Source of the DNA: Paenibacillus sp. 32O-W
GTDB taxonomy: Bacteria > Bacillota > Bacilli > Paenibacillales > NBRC-103111
NCBI RefSeq assembly: GCF_007679495.1
Contig: NZ_VEGP01000056.1
Location: forward strand, 1-38,532
Direction: 5' to 3'
DNA length: 38,532 nucleotides
Numbering within the stretch: position 1 is the stretch's first letter; every line of letters starts with the position of its first letter. Made by a program: the position numbers and the translations under genes. The notes below the pieces were generated by a model, which saw only the letters and a program-made list of their open reading frames with translations, was not told the origin of the DNA and made no database searches. Below, one piece after another: positions 1 to 8,955 of this stretch.

Positions 1-75
1 TCCAGTTAGTTTCCATATTTCTTCCGAATATAGAAATCTAACTGTATGAAATCCATTTAGTTTTCAAATTTCACA
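1..75. repeat. Dispersed AT-rich repeat, copy 1 (TAACTGTA family)
   Basis: The first 75 bases match, with a diverged middle, the stretch at 22497-22565: both carry CCAGTTAGTTTCCATATTTC, then a variable spacer of about 10-15 bases, then CTAACTGTAT and CCATTTAG. The element may begin before the window. Function unknown; it looks like an intergenic mobile or foldback repeat. Confidence 0.7.
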
Positions 76-510
76 CTTATTGAAGCAATTTCAACTCTAT
101 TCTTCCATGAAAATCCATCCATTTTCATCATCTGATGGTGGGGTCTACCTTGAAAATCCGTCTGTTTTCATTTTCTGTTGGTGCCGTGCAAGCGAAATGG
201 CGCGTGACCCCGCCAAGGCTGACGGGATACGCTTCGAAGGCCATGCATCATCACTTTGCACTTTCTTTCCGCATCGCAACGCGCGAGACTCCCAGTGCGC
301 GGTGTTTGTCGTCCTCATGACGGCGGTCAACCACATGTTTAGTCCGCCTGACTAGCGACTGCATCGCTAGAGGGCAAGCCGGGCCATCCGGACAAGCTGG
401 GCACAGGCTGGCGGACATCTGGTCACAATAGTACCGGAAATCGTACGTTATTCCTCTACGTTTTTAATTCTCCGCCTTTTACAATGAATCCATTATCGGA
501 CATGGAAAAC
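76..510. other. Intergenic, no convincing gene; one hairpin
   Basis: Short open frames here have no ribosome site and no recognisable protein. The one clear structure is a perfect 7-bp stem CTAGCGA / TCGCTAG with a 5-base loop at 352-370, without a following T-run. The promoter of the operon that starts at 524 should lie in the second half; a possible -10 TACAAT is at 480-485, but no good -35 is visible upstream of it. Confidence 0.5.
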
Positions 511-523
511 GGAGGAGAAATCT

Positions 524-2059
524 ATGAATTTACAAGAAATGAATCTTAGAGAGAAGGTTGCGCAGCTGTTCACTTTTCCCGCTTTCGCTTCTGTCCTGGA
601 TGACGACACACGGAAGCTGGTCACCCGGTTGAAGGCGGGGGGGATATTTCTAGGCACGTCGGCTTTAATCCATCCCCGACAGGTCGGGGAGCTCTGCCGC
701 GATTTACAGCAAGCATCGCTTGAGGAAGGCAGCGGCATTCCGCTGTTCATAGCGGCCGACCTCGTCGCCGGTGCCGGCTGTAAGCTTCGGGAAGGGGCCG
801 TCCATTTCCCGAAGAACCGCGCGATTGGAGCCGGCGGGGACGAAGCGCTTGCCTATGAATCCGGGCGGATTACGGCTGAGGAGTCCTTGGCGATGGGAGT
901 TAATTTCAACTACAGCCCGGTCGTTGATATTAACAATAACCCGCTCAACCCGGTCATCGGCACTCATTCGTTTGGAGAGGATGCGGATACGGTATCCAGA
1001 CTGGGCCGAGCCGTCATTCGGGGATATCAGGAGCATGGGATGATCGCCACGGCGAAGCATTTTCCGGGTCATGGGGACACTCACGTCGATTCCCACGAAG
1101 CCTTGCCCGTGCTTCCCTTCGGCCGGGAGCGGCTCGAAAGCTTCGAACTGGCTCCTTTCCGGGAAGCAATCCGGGGCGGGGTGGATGCCGTAATGGTCGG
1201 ACATATTGCCGTTCCCGCCTGGGACGACTCTTCCCTGCCGGCTTCCCTATCTTATACTTTGACGACCGGTTTGCTTAGAGAGAGGTTGAATTTTCAAGGA
1301 TTAATCGTAACGGACGGGCTGTCCATGAAAGGAATTACTAATCAATTTACACTGGAGGAGGCCTGTGTTCGTGCTGTTCAGGCCGGAGCGGACATATTAC
1401 TCGCGACTGTGGACAGTTATGAGCAGGCGGAATCGGTGCTGGAGGCTGTTGTAACCGCAGTGGAGCAGGGGGAAATTACGGAGGCCCGTATTGAGGAATC
1501 CGTCCGGAGAATCCTTCAGATGAAGCAAAAGTACCGGTTAACGGCGGAGCAATACCAGTTCCCGGATATATCGACGGACCGGCTGAACTCCCCGGCCTCG
1601 CAGCGGATCAGCAGGGCGCTTGCGGACCAAGCGCTGACTCCTCTTCGCGGCTTGCAGCGGGGAGTGCTGGCGGGAGAACCGCAGAAGCAGCCATGGATTC
1701 TGATCCGCGACGAGCATACCGCCGGGTTTGCCGAGCGGCTCCGCTCCGGTTTGCCGAACCTGCGTGAAGAATCCGCTCCAAGCTACGAGGGAACGCTCGC
1801 TCTGTTATCGGAGCTCCCTGCGGATGCCCGGGTTCTGCTGGCCGTTTCCCATAACAAGCCCATGGGAGAGGCCTTCACGGAAGCGGCCGACCGGCTGCTG
1901 GGCGGCGTGCGGAAGGGGTTGTGGATTCATTTCGGCTCCGAATACGATGTGCGGGAACGCTCCGCGTCGTGCCTGCTCGCTTATGACCGGGCCCCGTCCT
2001 TGCAGGCCTCTGCCGCCGCATACCTCCTCGGAGAGGAAAAGGTCACAATCGTCCCATAA
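524..2059 (+). CDS. nagZ: Cytoplasmic GH3 beta-N-acetylhexosaminidase (NagZ type)
   Basis: A glycoside hydrolase family 3 enzyme that should remove terminal beta-linked N-acetylglucosamine-type sugars. The NagZ hallmark KHFPGHGDTHVDSH lies at residues 178-191; in this subfamily the Asp-His pair (D189, H191) acts as general acid/base. The nucleophile Asp is D264 in IVTDGLSM. The TIM-barrel covers about residues 1-340, followed by a 160-residue C-terminal domain, as in Gram-positive NagZ. There is no signal peptide, so it probably acts in the cytoplasm, unlike B. subtilis NagZ, which is exported. ATG is preceded by GGAGGAGA at a good distance. It heads a co-directional run with importer genes, so imported oligosaccharides are its likely substrate; exact sugar specificity is inferred from the motif only. 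Confidence 0.88.
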   Translation: MNLQEMNLREKVAQLFTFPAFASVLDDDTRKLVTRLKAGGIFLGTSALIHPRQVGELCRDLQQASLEEGSGIPLFIAADLVAGAGCKLREGAVHFPKNRAIGAGGDEALAYESGRITAEESLAMGVNFNYSPVVDINNNPLNPVIGTHSFGEDADTVSRLGRAVIRGYQEHGMIATAKHFPGHGDTHVDSHEALPVLPFGRERLESFELAPFREAIRGGVDAVMVGHIAVPAWDDSSLPASLSYTLTTGLLRERLNFQGLIVTDGLSMKGITNQFTLEEACVRAVQAGADILLATVDSYEQAESVLEAVVTAVEQGEITEARIEESVRRILQMKQKYRLTAEQYQFPDISTDRLNSPASQRISRALADQALTPLRGLQRGVLAGEPQKQPWILIRDEHTAGFAERLRSGLPNLREESAPSYEGTLALLSELPADARVLLAVSHNKPMGEAFTEAADRLLGGVRKGLWIHFGSEYDVRERSASCLLAYDRAPSLQASAAAYLLGEEKVTIVP

Positions 2060-2159
2060 ATTCAACGATTTTCATCTGCCCTCGAAGACCGATCTTATCT
2101 ACAATGATGGCAAACGAAGGGCGCAATTTTGCCGCACCGAACAGCAAGGGGGAGTATGG

Positions 2160-3068
2160 ATGCAAAGAAGAGGATGGCTGCGAACCATTCGTGCGGACTG
2201 GCTGCTCTATCTGTTTCTTCTGCCGGGACTGCTTTATTTTATCGTCTTCAAATATTTGCCGATGTACGGCATCATTATAGCTTTTCAGGATTACAGCCCC
2301 TTCAAAGGAATTTCGGGAAGCAGCTTTGTCGGGTTCAAGCATTTTATCCGTTTTTTCGAAGATGCCGAGTTCATCACCGTTTTTCGCAATACTCTTATCA
2401 TCAGCATGTACAAGCTGTTATTCGGGTTCCCGGTTCCTATTATGCTGGCGCTCATGCTCAATGAAGTGCGGAAGACATGGTTCAAGGCGACGGCGCAGAC
2501 GCTGTTTTACATTCCGCATTTTTTCTCCTGGGTTATTTTCGGAGGGATTGTTATTCAGGTGCTCTCCTCGAAGGGAATGATCAACTCGCTCATTTCCTGG
2601 TTCGGAGGCGATCCGGTCCTGTTTATGACACAGAAGCAATTCTTCCGGGCCATTCTAGTTGTCTCCGACATTGTCAAAGAGTCGGGCTGGTCCTCCATCA
2701 TTTATTTGGCGGCCATAGCGGGAGTAAATCCTTCCCTGTATGAGGCGGCGAGAATGGACGGAGCCAGGAAATGGCACGAGATTTGGCATATCACCTTGCC
2801 CAGCATACGGACGACGATCGTTATTTTGTTTATCCTGCAGCTTGGAAATATTCTGGAGCTGGGCGTGCAGCAAGTATTCATGCTGTACAATCCGCTCGTT
2901 TATGAGGTCGGAGACATCATCGACACCTATGTGTACCGCGTCGGGTTGACGGAACAAAAATACAGCTTTGCCACAGCCGTCGGCCTGTTTCAGTCCACGG
3001 TCGGGCTGATCTTGATCTACATTGCGAACGGGCTGGCGAAGCGCTTGGGCGGAGGGGGACTGTGGTAA
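2160..3068 (+). CDS. Sugar ABC transporter permease, LplB/YteP type
   Basis: One of two membrane subunits of a carbohydrate ABC importer (302 residues). Six hydrophobic segments are visible, beginning with a helix around residues 14-35. The cytoplasmic EAA loop that docks on the ATPase is clear near residue 195 (EAARMDGA followed by WHITLP). The frame stays open upstream into the end of nagZ, but the ATG at 2160 is the first start with a ribosome site (AAGGGGGAG) and a normal N terminus. It sits 100 bases after nagZ and its stop overlaps the next ATG (TAATG), so the two permeases are probably translationally coupled. No ATPase gene is nearby; such systems usually share an MsmX-type ATPase encoded elsewhere. 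Confidence 0.92.
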   Translation: MQRRGWLRTIRADWLLYLFLLPGLLYFIVFKYLPMYGIIIAFQDYSPFKGISGSSFVGFKHFIRFFEDAEFITVFRNTLIISMYKLLFGFPVPIMLALMLNEVRKTWFKATAQTLFYIPHFFSWVIFGGIVIQVLSSKGMINSLISWFGGDPVLFMTQKQFFRAILVVSDIVKESGWSSIIYLAAIAGVNPSLYEAARMDGARKWHEIWHITLPSIRTTIVILFILQLGNILELGVQQVFMLYNPLVYEVGDIIDTYVYRVGLTEQKYSFATAVGLFQSTVGLILIYIANGLAKRLGGGGLW

Positions 3069-3940
3069 TGGGCAAAGTTAATGTTTCATCCAAGCTGGGG
3101 AGCCTGCTCAACTATTCGCTGCTTGCTTTGTTCGGGGCGGTAACCCTCTTCCCCTTTCTGCATGTGCTGGCGCAGTCGCTGAGCAGCCAAACGGCGGTCG
3201 TCTCTAACCGGGTGACGATTTTTCCGGTTGATTTTCAAATCGAGGCTTACAAGCTGCTGCTGCAGGACAGTGCTTTCTATAAAGCGTTCGGAATATCGAT
3301 CATCCGCGTAGTGGCGGGGGTGACGATCAATATGGTCGTAACGAGCCTGATGGCTTACCCGCTGTCCCGCAAAGACTTGAAGGGCCGGGGTCTCGTCATG
3401 AATCTGGTTATCTTCACCATGCTGTTCAACGGGGGATTGATCCCGTCTTTCCTGCTGCTGAAGGAGCTGCACCTGCTGGATACGCTGTGGGCGCTGCTGC
3501 TGCCTTCCACTGTCAGTGCCTTTAACCTTATTCTGTTGAAAAACTTCTTTCAATCCGTGCCGGTCAGCCTCGAGGAATCGGCCAAGATGGACGGAGCGGG
3601 GCATGGCACGATTTTGTGGAAAATCTACATTCCGCTGTCCCTGCCGGCGGTGGCGACCTTGACCTTGTTCTATTCGGTCATGCATTGGAACAGCTACTTT
3701 GATGCGGTCATGTATATCAGCAACGTTAATCTGAATCCGCTTCAGGTGTATTTGCGAAATATGATCGTGCTTAACGACAGCAACATCGAAATGACGAACA
3801 ACACCGGCTTGTTCCTGGTCTCCCCGGAGACATTGAAGGCAGCGACTATTATGGCCAGCGTCATTCCGATGATCCTGATTTATCCTTTCATTCAAAAATA
3901 TTTTGCCAAAGGGGTGATGCTCGGTTCGCTTAAGGAATAA
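3068..3940 (+). CDS. Sugar ABC transporter permease, LplC/YtcP type
   Basis: Second membrane subunit of the first importer (290 residues). Six membrane segments; the EAA loop is near residue 169 (EESAKMDGAGHG, then PLSLPAV). The C terminus KGVMLGSLKE is characteristic of the YtcP/LplC branch. A GTG at 3062 is also in frame, but the ATG at 3068 overlaps the stop of the previous gene by one base, a common coupling arrangement, so I prefer it. Partner of the preceding permease; substrate unknown. Confidence 0.92.
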   Translation: MGKVNVSSKLGSLLNYSLLALFGAVTLFPFLHVLAQSLSSQTAVVSNRVTIFPVDFQIEAYKLLLQDSAFYKAFGISIIRVVAGVTINMVVTSLMAYPLSRKDLKGRGLVMNLVIFTMLFNGGLIPSFLLLKELHLLDTLWALLLPSTVSAFNLILLKNFFQSVPVSLEESAKMDGAGHGTILWKIYIPLSLPAVATLTLFYSVMHWNSYFDAVMYISNVNLNPLQVYLRNMIVLNDSNIEMTNNTGLFLVSPETLKAATIMASVIPMILIYPFIQKYFAKGVMLGSLKE

Positions 3941-3994
3941 CGCGCCGTTTGTCCTGATGTGTTCTATACTTATATTTAGGGAGGGTCCATGTTC

Positions 3995-5542
3995 ATGAAG
4001 AAAAAAGCTATGATCCCGCTGGCCGCCGTTCTGTCTCTGTCCATGCTGGCTGCTTGCGGCTCCGGTACGTCGAACAACGCCGGCCCAAGCTCCACCGATA
4101 AGGGGCAGGAGGTTCAAGGAGAAAACAAGGCGAAGCCCGATGTGATTAAAGTATTTATGTCCGGCGGAGCCAACTTCCCGGCCGGCGAGGATATTAACAA
4201 CAACCCTTGGACGCAATTGATCGAGAAGGAAAATAATGTCGATCTGCAAATCGAATACGGCCCTTCGGCGGCCGATGAATTTATGAATAAGCTCACGCTG
4301 AAATTCGCCTCCAATGATATTCCCGATCTGTTCGTCATCCCCGCCAGCTATCAGAACTGGCTGATGGAAAATGCGGAAATGGGCGCTTTGATGGAATTGG
4401 ACGGGAAATTGGATTCCTACAGCAACTTGATGAATGCGGTTTATCCAAGCGCATGGGAAGCAGCTAAGAACAATGGCAAGATTTACGCCATTCCCGTTCT
4501 GAATGATGGCAATAAAGCGACCGACAACGTCTATATCCGCAAAGACTGGCTGGATAAGCTGGGGCTGGAAGTGCCGAAGACGCTGGAGGAATTCGAGAAT
4601 GTGGCGAGAGCCTTCCGCGATCAGGATCCGAACGGCACGAATAAGAACGACACGTACGGAATGATTGCTTACGAAAATATGCTCGGCTGGTCGCACCTGT
4701 TTGGCGCGTTCGGGGTCATTCCCGGATATTGGGTGGAGAAGGACGGCAAGCTGGTCCAGGCCGATATCCAGCCGGAAATGAAGGAAGCGCTGGCCTACAT
4801 CCGCAAGCTGCATGAGGATAAGCTGCTGGATAACGAATGGCCAATTACGAAAATTGCCGCCTACAACGAGAAGGTGGCGAACAATCAGGTCGGCATCTAT
4901 GAAGGAAGCTGGGCGGCTCCGAGAAGCGAGATTAATACGAGCAAGCAGAACGATCCGGAAGCGGAATGGATTCCCATCGCACCTCCGATCGGACCGAACG
5001 GCAAGCAAGGTGTAGCGGGCGGAGCCGAATATAAATCGTTTGCCGTGATCAGCAGCCAGGCTAAAAATCTGGATGCTATCCTGCGCATGCTTAACTGGAT
5101 GGCGGTTCCGGAGACGATCGACAAATTTGTCTTCGGCTTTGACGATCTGGGAGAAGGTTTCATGTATACTATGGAGGACGGAAAATACGCGCTCAATTTC
5201 GAGAACCATAACAAGTATGGCTACCGTCAGCAGCTGATGTTCATGCAGCCCAAAGAGCTGAACGCCAAGAAGATGGAATCTCTCGGCGCCCAATTCAATC
5301 TGGTCGGCACGATCGAGCATTCCTCCATGTATGGCATTTCGAATAAGTATCTGGGTGCTCCGACTCCGACCATGGTGGAGAAGCAGAGCAGTCTGAACAA
5401 GCTGCGGGAGGAAACCTTTATTAAAATCATTGTCGGCGAGCTGCCGATTGACGCTTTTGATTCCTTCGTAGAGGAATATAAGCAGAAGGGCGGAGAAGAA
5501 ATTGCTCAAGAAGTACAGCAATGGTACGAAAGCGCGAAATAA
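3995..5542 (+). CDS. Sugar-binding lipoprotein of ABC importer (LplA-like)
   Basis: Extracellular solute-binding protein that delivers a carbohydrate to the two permeases just upstream. It has a Lys-rich N terminus, a hydrophobic stretch and a lipobox LAAC, with Cys21 (from this start) as the lipid-anchored residue, then a low-complexity Ser/Gly/Asn linker. The rest is a family 1 type binding fold of usual length. Two in-frame ATGs exist: the one at 3989 is only 3 bases from GGGAGGG, whereas 3995 is 9 bases away, so 3995 is the better start. Only about 50 bases separate it from the permease gene; the operon continues into the sensor kinase. Confidence 0.92.
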   Translation: MKKKAMIPLAAVLSLSMLAACGSGTSNNAGPSSTDKGQEVQGENKAKPDVIKVFMSGGANFPAGEDINNNPWTQLIEKENNVDLQIEYGPSAADEFMNKLTLKFASNDIPDLFVIPASYQNWLMENAEMGALMELDGKLDSYSNLMNAVYPSAWEAAKNNGKIYAIPVLNDGNKATDNVYIRKDWLDKLGLEVPKTLEEFENVARAFRDQDPNGTNKNDTYGMIAYENMLGWSHLFGAFGVIPGYWVEKDGKLVQADIQPEMKEALAYIRKLHEDKLLDNEWPITKIAAYNEKVANNQVGIYEGSWAAPRSEINTSKQNDPEAEWIPIAPPIGPNGKQGVAGGAEYKSFAVISSQAKNLDAILRMLNWMAVPETIDKFVFGFDDLGEGFMYTMEDGKYALNFENHNKYGYRQQLMFMQPKELNAKKMESLGAQFNLVGTIEHSSMYGISNKYLGAPTPTMVEKQSSLNKLREETFIKIIVGELPIDAFDSFVEEYKQKGGEEIAQEVQQWYESAK

Positions 5543-5573
5543 AATATAGACAACCCAAGGTACGGTGAGAAGC

Positions 5574-7376
5574 ATGAGGAAGATGGAGCAAAGACGAAAA
5601 AAGCTGGGGATTAAACAAAAATTAATCTTTCTGGTCGTCGGCCATCTTCTTCTTTTTTTCGTTCTCGTATATGCCTTGTTTTTCTGGTTTCAGTCGACTC
5701 TTGAGAATAAAGTGAGCGTGCTCGCTCAACAGACGATGGAGACGCTGATGGGAAACATGGAGGTATATATTGGCAATAATATACGGCTGTCCAATGCGAT
5801 AGCCAGCGACAGCGGCTTCATCAAGCTGCTTAGGGAGAATCCGGATTTCTCTTCCTCTTCCTCCGTCTGGTCAATGATTCAGCTGCTGGACAAGCTGAAG
5901 AACTACTCGGTCTTGAATCCCTATCTTTATTCCGTCGGGATCTACAATCCGGAATCCGGGAAGGTGCTGTCGACCGCTGACGGCATTTACAATACCCCTT
6001 CCAGGGATCAGATGGGATGGATTCAGCAAATGCTTGGACAGAATGAGCCGCTGGCGATTGGGGCCGATCTTCCCGGAGCTCTGCCATCGTTCAGACAGGG
6101 AACGCAATCCATGATCACCGTGGTGCAGAAGCTGCCGGGCAAAAATCACGAAAACCTGCTGATGATCAATTTTAACAAGCAGGTGCTGGATTTGTTCGTC
6201 GGCCGGATCGAATTATGGAACGGGACGGGGATTGTGATCCATAGTGCCGGAGGGGATCTTTTTTACACCGCGGGTGCCCCTCTGGGCGAATCGGCCGGGG
6301 CTCTGGCCGTGAAGGAATCGTTCCGGCAGCCCTACGAGACGATCCGAATAGACGGGAACTCTTATCTGGCGGTGCACAAGCGATCGGAGACGACCGATTG
6401 GACTGTTCATATGATTATCCCTTATGCCGAAATCATGAAGGATGTACTTACGATGAAGCGGATAGCGGTTGCGGTCCTGCTTGTCATCGCTATTTTTCTG
6501 CTGCTGCTGTTCCATGTGCTCTATCTGCAAATTTTCAATCCGATCAAGAGGCTTATTAAAGGAATGCTTACCATTGAGAAAGGTCTTGCGTTCCGTCCGA
6601 TACCCATTAAACGGATGGATGAGCTTGGCTTTTTGCAGCAGCGTTTCAACGATATGGTGCAGAATGAACAGAAGATGCGGCGGGAAATTCTGGAGGAGCA
6701 GCTTCATAAGAGAGAGATAGAACTGAAATTTTTGCAATCGCAGGTGAACCCTCACTTTTTGTATAATACGCTCGATTCCATTTATTGGGTGGCGGAGGAA
6801 AGCGGCGTGGATGAGATAGGTGAAGTGGTGCTGGATTTGTCCAATTTTTTCCGTTTAAGCCTGTCACGCGGCAAAGATTTCATTACGGTGGAGGAAACGA
6901 TAGAGCACTTGAAAGGCTATATACGTATCCAACAGTTCAGGCATACCGACAAATTTGAAGTTCATTGGGACATCGATCCCGCGGTATCGTCATTGCGGAT
7001 CATGAAGCTGATGCTGCAGCCTATCGTGGAGAATTCCATCGTTCACGGGCTGGAGAAGGCCGCGGATACGTGCCGGCTGACGATCCGGATCAAGCGCGAA
7101 GGGGAGTACTTGACATGCAGGGTGACCGATACGGGGATTGGCATGGACGAAGAGGGCCTGTGGAAATTATGGAATGAAATCAAGCGGGAGCACGGGTCTT
7201 CCGACGCGACTTACGGGCTGCGGAACCTGTATCAGCGGCTGAAGATTGTGTACGGAGACGACATGGACTTCCAAATGACGAGCAAGCTGCAGGAAGGAAC
7301 CAGCGTCGCCATTCGGATTCGGCTGGATCGCCTGGAAGGAGCAGATACGCATGAGCATAAAAGTAATCATCGTTGA
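5574..7376 (+). CDS. Sensor histidine kinase, YesM family
   Basis: Membrane sensor of a two-component system. A first membrane helix lies at about residues 17-40, then an extracellular sensing region of some 250 residues (Cache-like), a second helix near residue 300, a HAMP region, and a His_kinase domain of the YesM class with the phospho-acceptor His394 in QVNPHFLYNT. The ATP-binding part shows the N box (VENSIVHGL) and the G1 box DTGIGM (Asp519). Its position directly after a binding-protein gene suggests it senses the transported sugar, perhaps through the binding protein; that is inference. Start choice is uncertain: GTG 5565, ATG 5574 and ATG 5583 are all in frame and the ribosome site is weak. 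Its end overlaps the regulator gene by 26 bases. Confidence 0.93.
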   Translation: MRKMEQRRKKLGIKQKLIFLVVGHLLLFFVLVYALFFWFQSTLENKVSVLAQQTMETLMGNMEVYIGNNIRLSNAIASDSGFIKLLRENPDFSSSSSVWSMIQLLDKLKNYSVLNPYLYSVGIYNPESGKVLSTADGIYNTPSRDQMGWIQQMLGQNEPLAIGADLPGALPSFRQGTQSMITVVQKLPGKNHENLLMINFNKQVLDLFVGRIELWNGTGIVIHSAGGDLFYTAGAPLGESAGALAVKESFRQPYETIRIDGNSYLAVHKRSETTDWTVHMIIPYAEIMKDVLTMKRIAVAVLLVIAIFLLLLFHVLYLQIFNPIKRLIKGMLTIEKGLAFRPIPIKRMDELGFLQQRFNDMVQNEQKMRREILEEQLHKREIELKFLQSQVNPHFLYNTLDSIYWVAEESGVDEIGEVVLDLSNFFRLSLSRGKDFITVEETIEHLKGYIRIQQFRHTDKFEVHWDIDPAVSSLRIMKLMLQPIVENSIVHGLEKAADTCRLTIRIKREGEYLTCRVTDTGIGMDEEGLWKLWNEIKREHGSSDATYGLRNLYQRLKIVYGDDMDFQMTSKLQEGTSVAIRIRLDRLEGADTHEHKSNHR

Positions 7377-8940
7377 AGATGAGCCGCGGGTCCGCAAAGG
7401 CTTGGCCGAAGCGATCGATTGGCCGCTGTTCGGCATGGAGCTTATCGGGACGGCAGCCAACGGGCTGGAAGGCTTGGAGCTGTTCCGCCTTCATCGGCCC
7501 GAGCTGGTCGTAGCGGATATTCGCATGCCGGTTATGGACGGGCTGGCCATGACCGAGGCGATTCTCGAAATCCAGCCGCATACGAAGGTCATTATTATCA
7601 GCGGACATGACGAGTTCACGTACGCCCAGAAATGCATATCGCTCGGGGTCACCAATTATTTATTGAAGCCTATCGGCAAGAAACGTTTTCATACGGAACT
7701 GGACAAAGTCCGGGAGGAGCTGCAAGCAGATCTTCAGCGGCAGGCCAAATCATTGGAATGGGAGGAGAAGCTGAAGAGCAGTCTGCCGGTGCTTCGCAAC
7801 GCTTTCCTGGAAGAATGGCTGAACGGAGCCGCTCCTACAGGGGAAGATACCTTAAGGGAGAGCTTCTCCTTCTTGAATATTCCTTACGAGTGGGATATGG
7901 AAGCCGCCATAGCCATATTCGAAATGGACGGGAAGGAAGGCTTGTCCAGCGGCGACGGCAGATTGCTGGAGTTCGCGATGAACAACGTCATAGGAGAATT
8001 GCTGGGTGACAGCGGAATTGCTTATCAGCGGGGGAACGGGCAGACGGTGGTCATTTATCAATCATTCTCCTCCGATTTGGCGGAGGATTTGTCGCTGTGG
8101 GCGGAGCAGGCCCGGGTCAAGATCAATTCCCTTCTCAAGATCAGCCTGACCGCGGCAGTTAGTGCCGAAGCGGTGCACGCCGCGGAGCTTCCCCGCATTT
8201 TTAAAGAAACGATCGGTCTGCTCAGGCTGAAGCTATCCCTCGGGACGAATACGATTCTTCATAAAAGTCTGGCTCAGCCCGAGCAGAATCCGTTCGCCCT
8301 CCTTAATCCTTCCGATGAGATATTGCTGGTGCAGCATGTCGAAATGAACGACGAGGCAGAAATCGCGAGAATGATGGAGGAGTTGTTCGGGCAATGGAAG
8401 GAGAGCGGCAGCCTTGCTTATGCGGACGAATGGTCTTTTCAATTGGCGGGCATCTTCACCGGGCTGGCCCATCGGCTGGGCAAGAGTGTCCGTTCTTTCG
8501 TTAATGATGAGCAGATGGAGAAGTGGAGGCATCCCGAGCAATTCCGCACCTTGGAGGAAATGATGAGCTGGTGGCGGCAGCTATATATCGAATTAAGCAA
8601 AAGCTACGAAGGGTTCCGCACGGATCGCAAGACGAAGATCATCCAGCAGGTGATGGATTATGTGGACGAGCATATCTATGAAAATATTACGAGGGAGGAT
8701 GCCGCCCAGCATGTCTATATCAATTCCTCTTATCTAAGCCGCATGTTCAAAAAAGTGACGGGAGAGTCTTTCTCCGATTTCGTTATCCGCAAAAAAATGG
8801 AGAAAGCGATTCATCTCCTCCAGGTGGAGAGAGTGATGGTCTATGAAGTCGCGGACAGGCTGGGCTACAAGGATCCAAGCTATTTCGCGCGGGTGTTCAA
8901 AAAATATACGGGCAAAAGCCCATCCGATTTTCAGGAATAG
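7351..8940 (+). CDS. Response regulator, YesN family (REC + AraC HTH)
   Basis: Partner of the overlapping YesM-like kinase. The receiver domain (residues 1-120) has the acidic pair in VEDEP and the phosphorylation site Asp56 in VVADIRMP, with Lys in LLKPIGKK. A poorly conserved linker of about 300 residues follows, then two AraC-type helix-turn-helix motifs in the last 100 residues (INSSYLSRMFKKVTG and KDPSYFARVFKKYTG). ATG at 7351 has GAAGGAGC upstream. It probably activates this operon when phosphorylated; the target sites were not identified. Confidence 0.94.
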   Translation: MSIKVIIVEDEPRVRKGLAEAIDWPLFGMELIGTAANGLEGLELFRLHRPELVVADIRMPVMDGLAMTEAILEIQPHTKVIIISGHDEFTYAQKCISLGVTNYLLKPIGKKRFHTELDKVREELQADLQRQAKSLEWEEKLKSSLPVLRNAFLEEWLNGAAPTGEDTLRESFSFLNIPYEWDMEAAIAIFEMDGKEGLSSGDGRLLEFAMNNVIGELLGDSGIAYQRGNGQTVVIYQSFSSDLAEDLSLWAEQARVKINSLLKISLTAAVSAEAVHAAELPRIFKETIGLLRLKLSLGTNTILHKSLAQPEQNPFALLNPSDEILLVQHVEMNDEAEIARMMEELFGQWKESGSLAYADEWSFQLAGIFTGLAHRLGKSVRSFVNDEQMEKWRHPEQFRTLEEMMSWWRQLYIELSKSYEGFRTDRKTKIIQQVMDYVDEHIYENITREDAAQHVYINSSYLSRMFKKVTGESFSDFVIRKKMEKAIHLLQVERVMVYEVADRLGYKDPSYFARVFKKYTGKSPSDFQE

Positions 8941-8955
8941 AAAGGAAGATAAAGA

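Noticed and set aside
80-355. Overlapping open frames of 60-90 codons on both strands
   Set aside because: No ribosome sites, odd composition rich in Cys/Ser/His, mutually overlapping, and no recognisable family.
1728-2159. 5' extension of the first permease frame into nagZ
   Set aside because: The translation is Arg/Pro/Ser-rich and antagonistic to membrane-protein structure; the ATG at 2160 with a ribosome site gives a standard permease N terminus.
3086-5575. 829-codon open frame on the - strand
   Set aside because: It lies antisense to a permease and a binding-protein gene with clear family motifs; its translation is rich in His, Gln, Arg and Ile, as expected from a shadow of a codon-biased gene.
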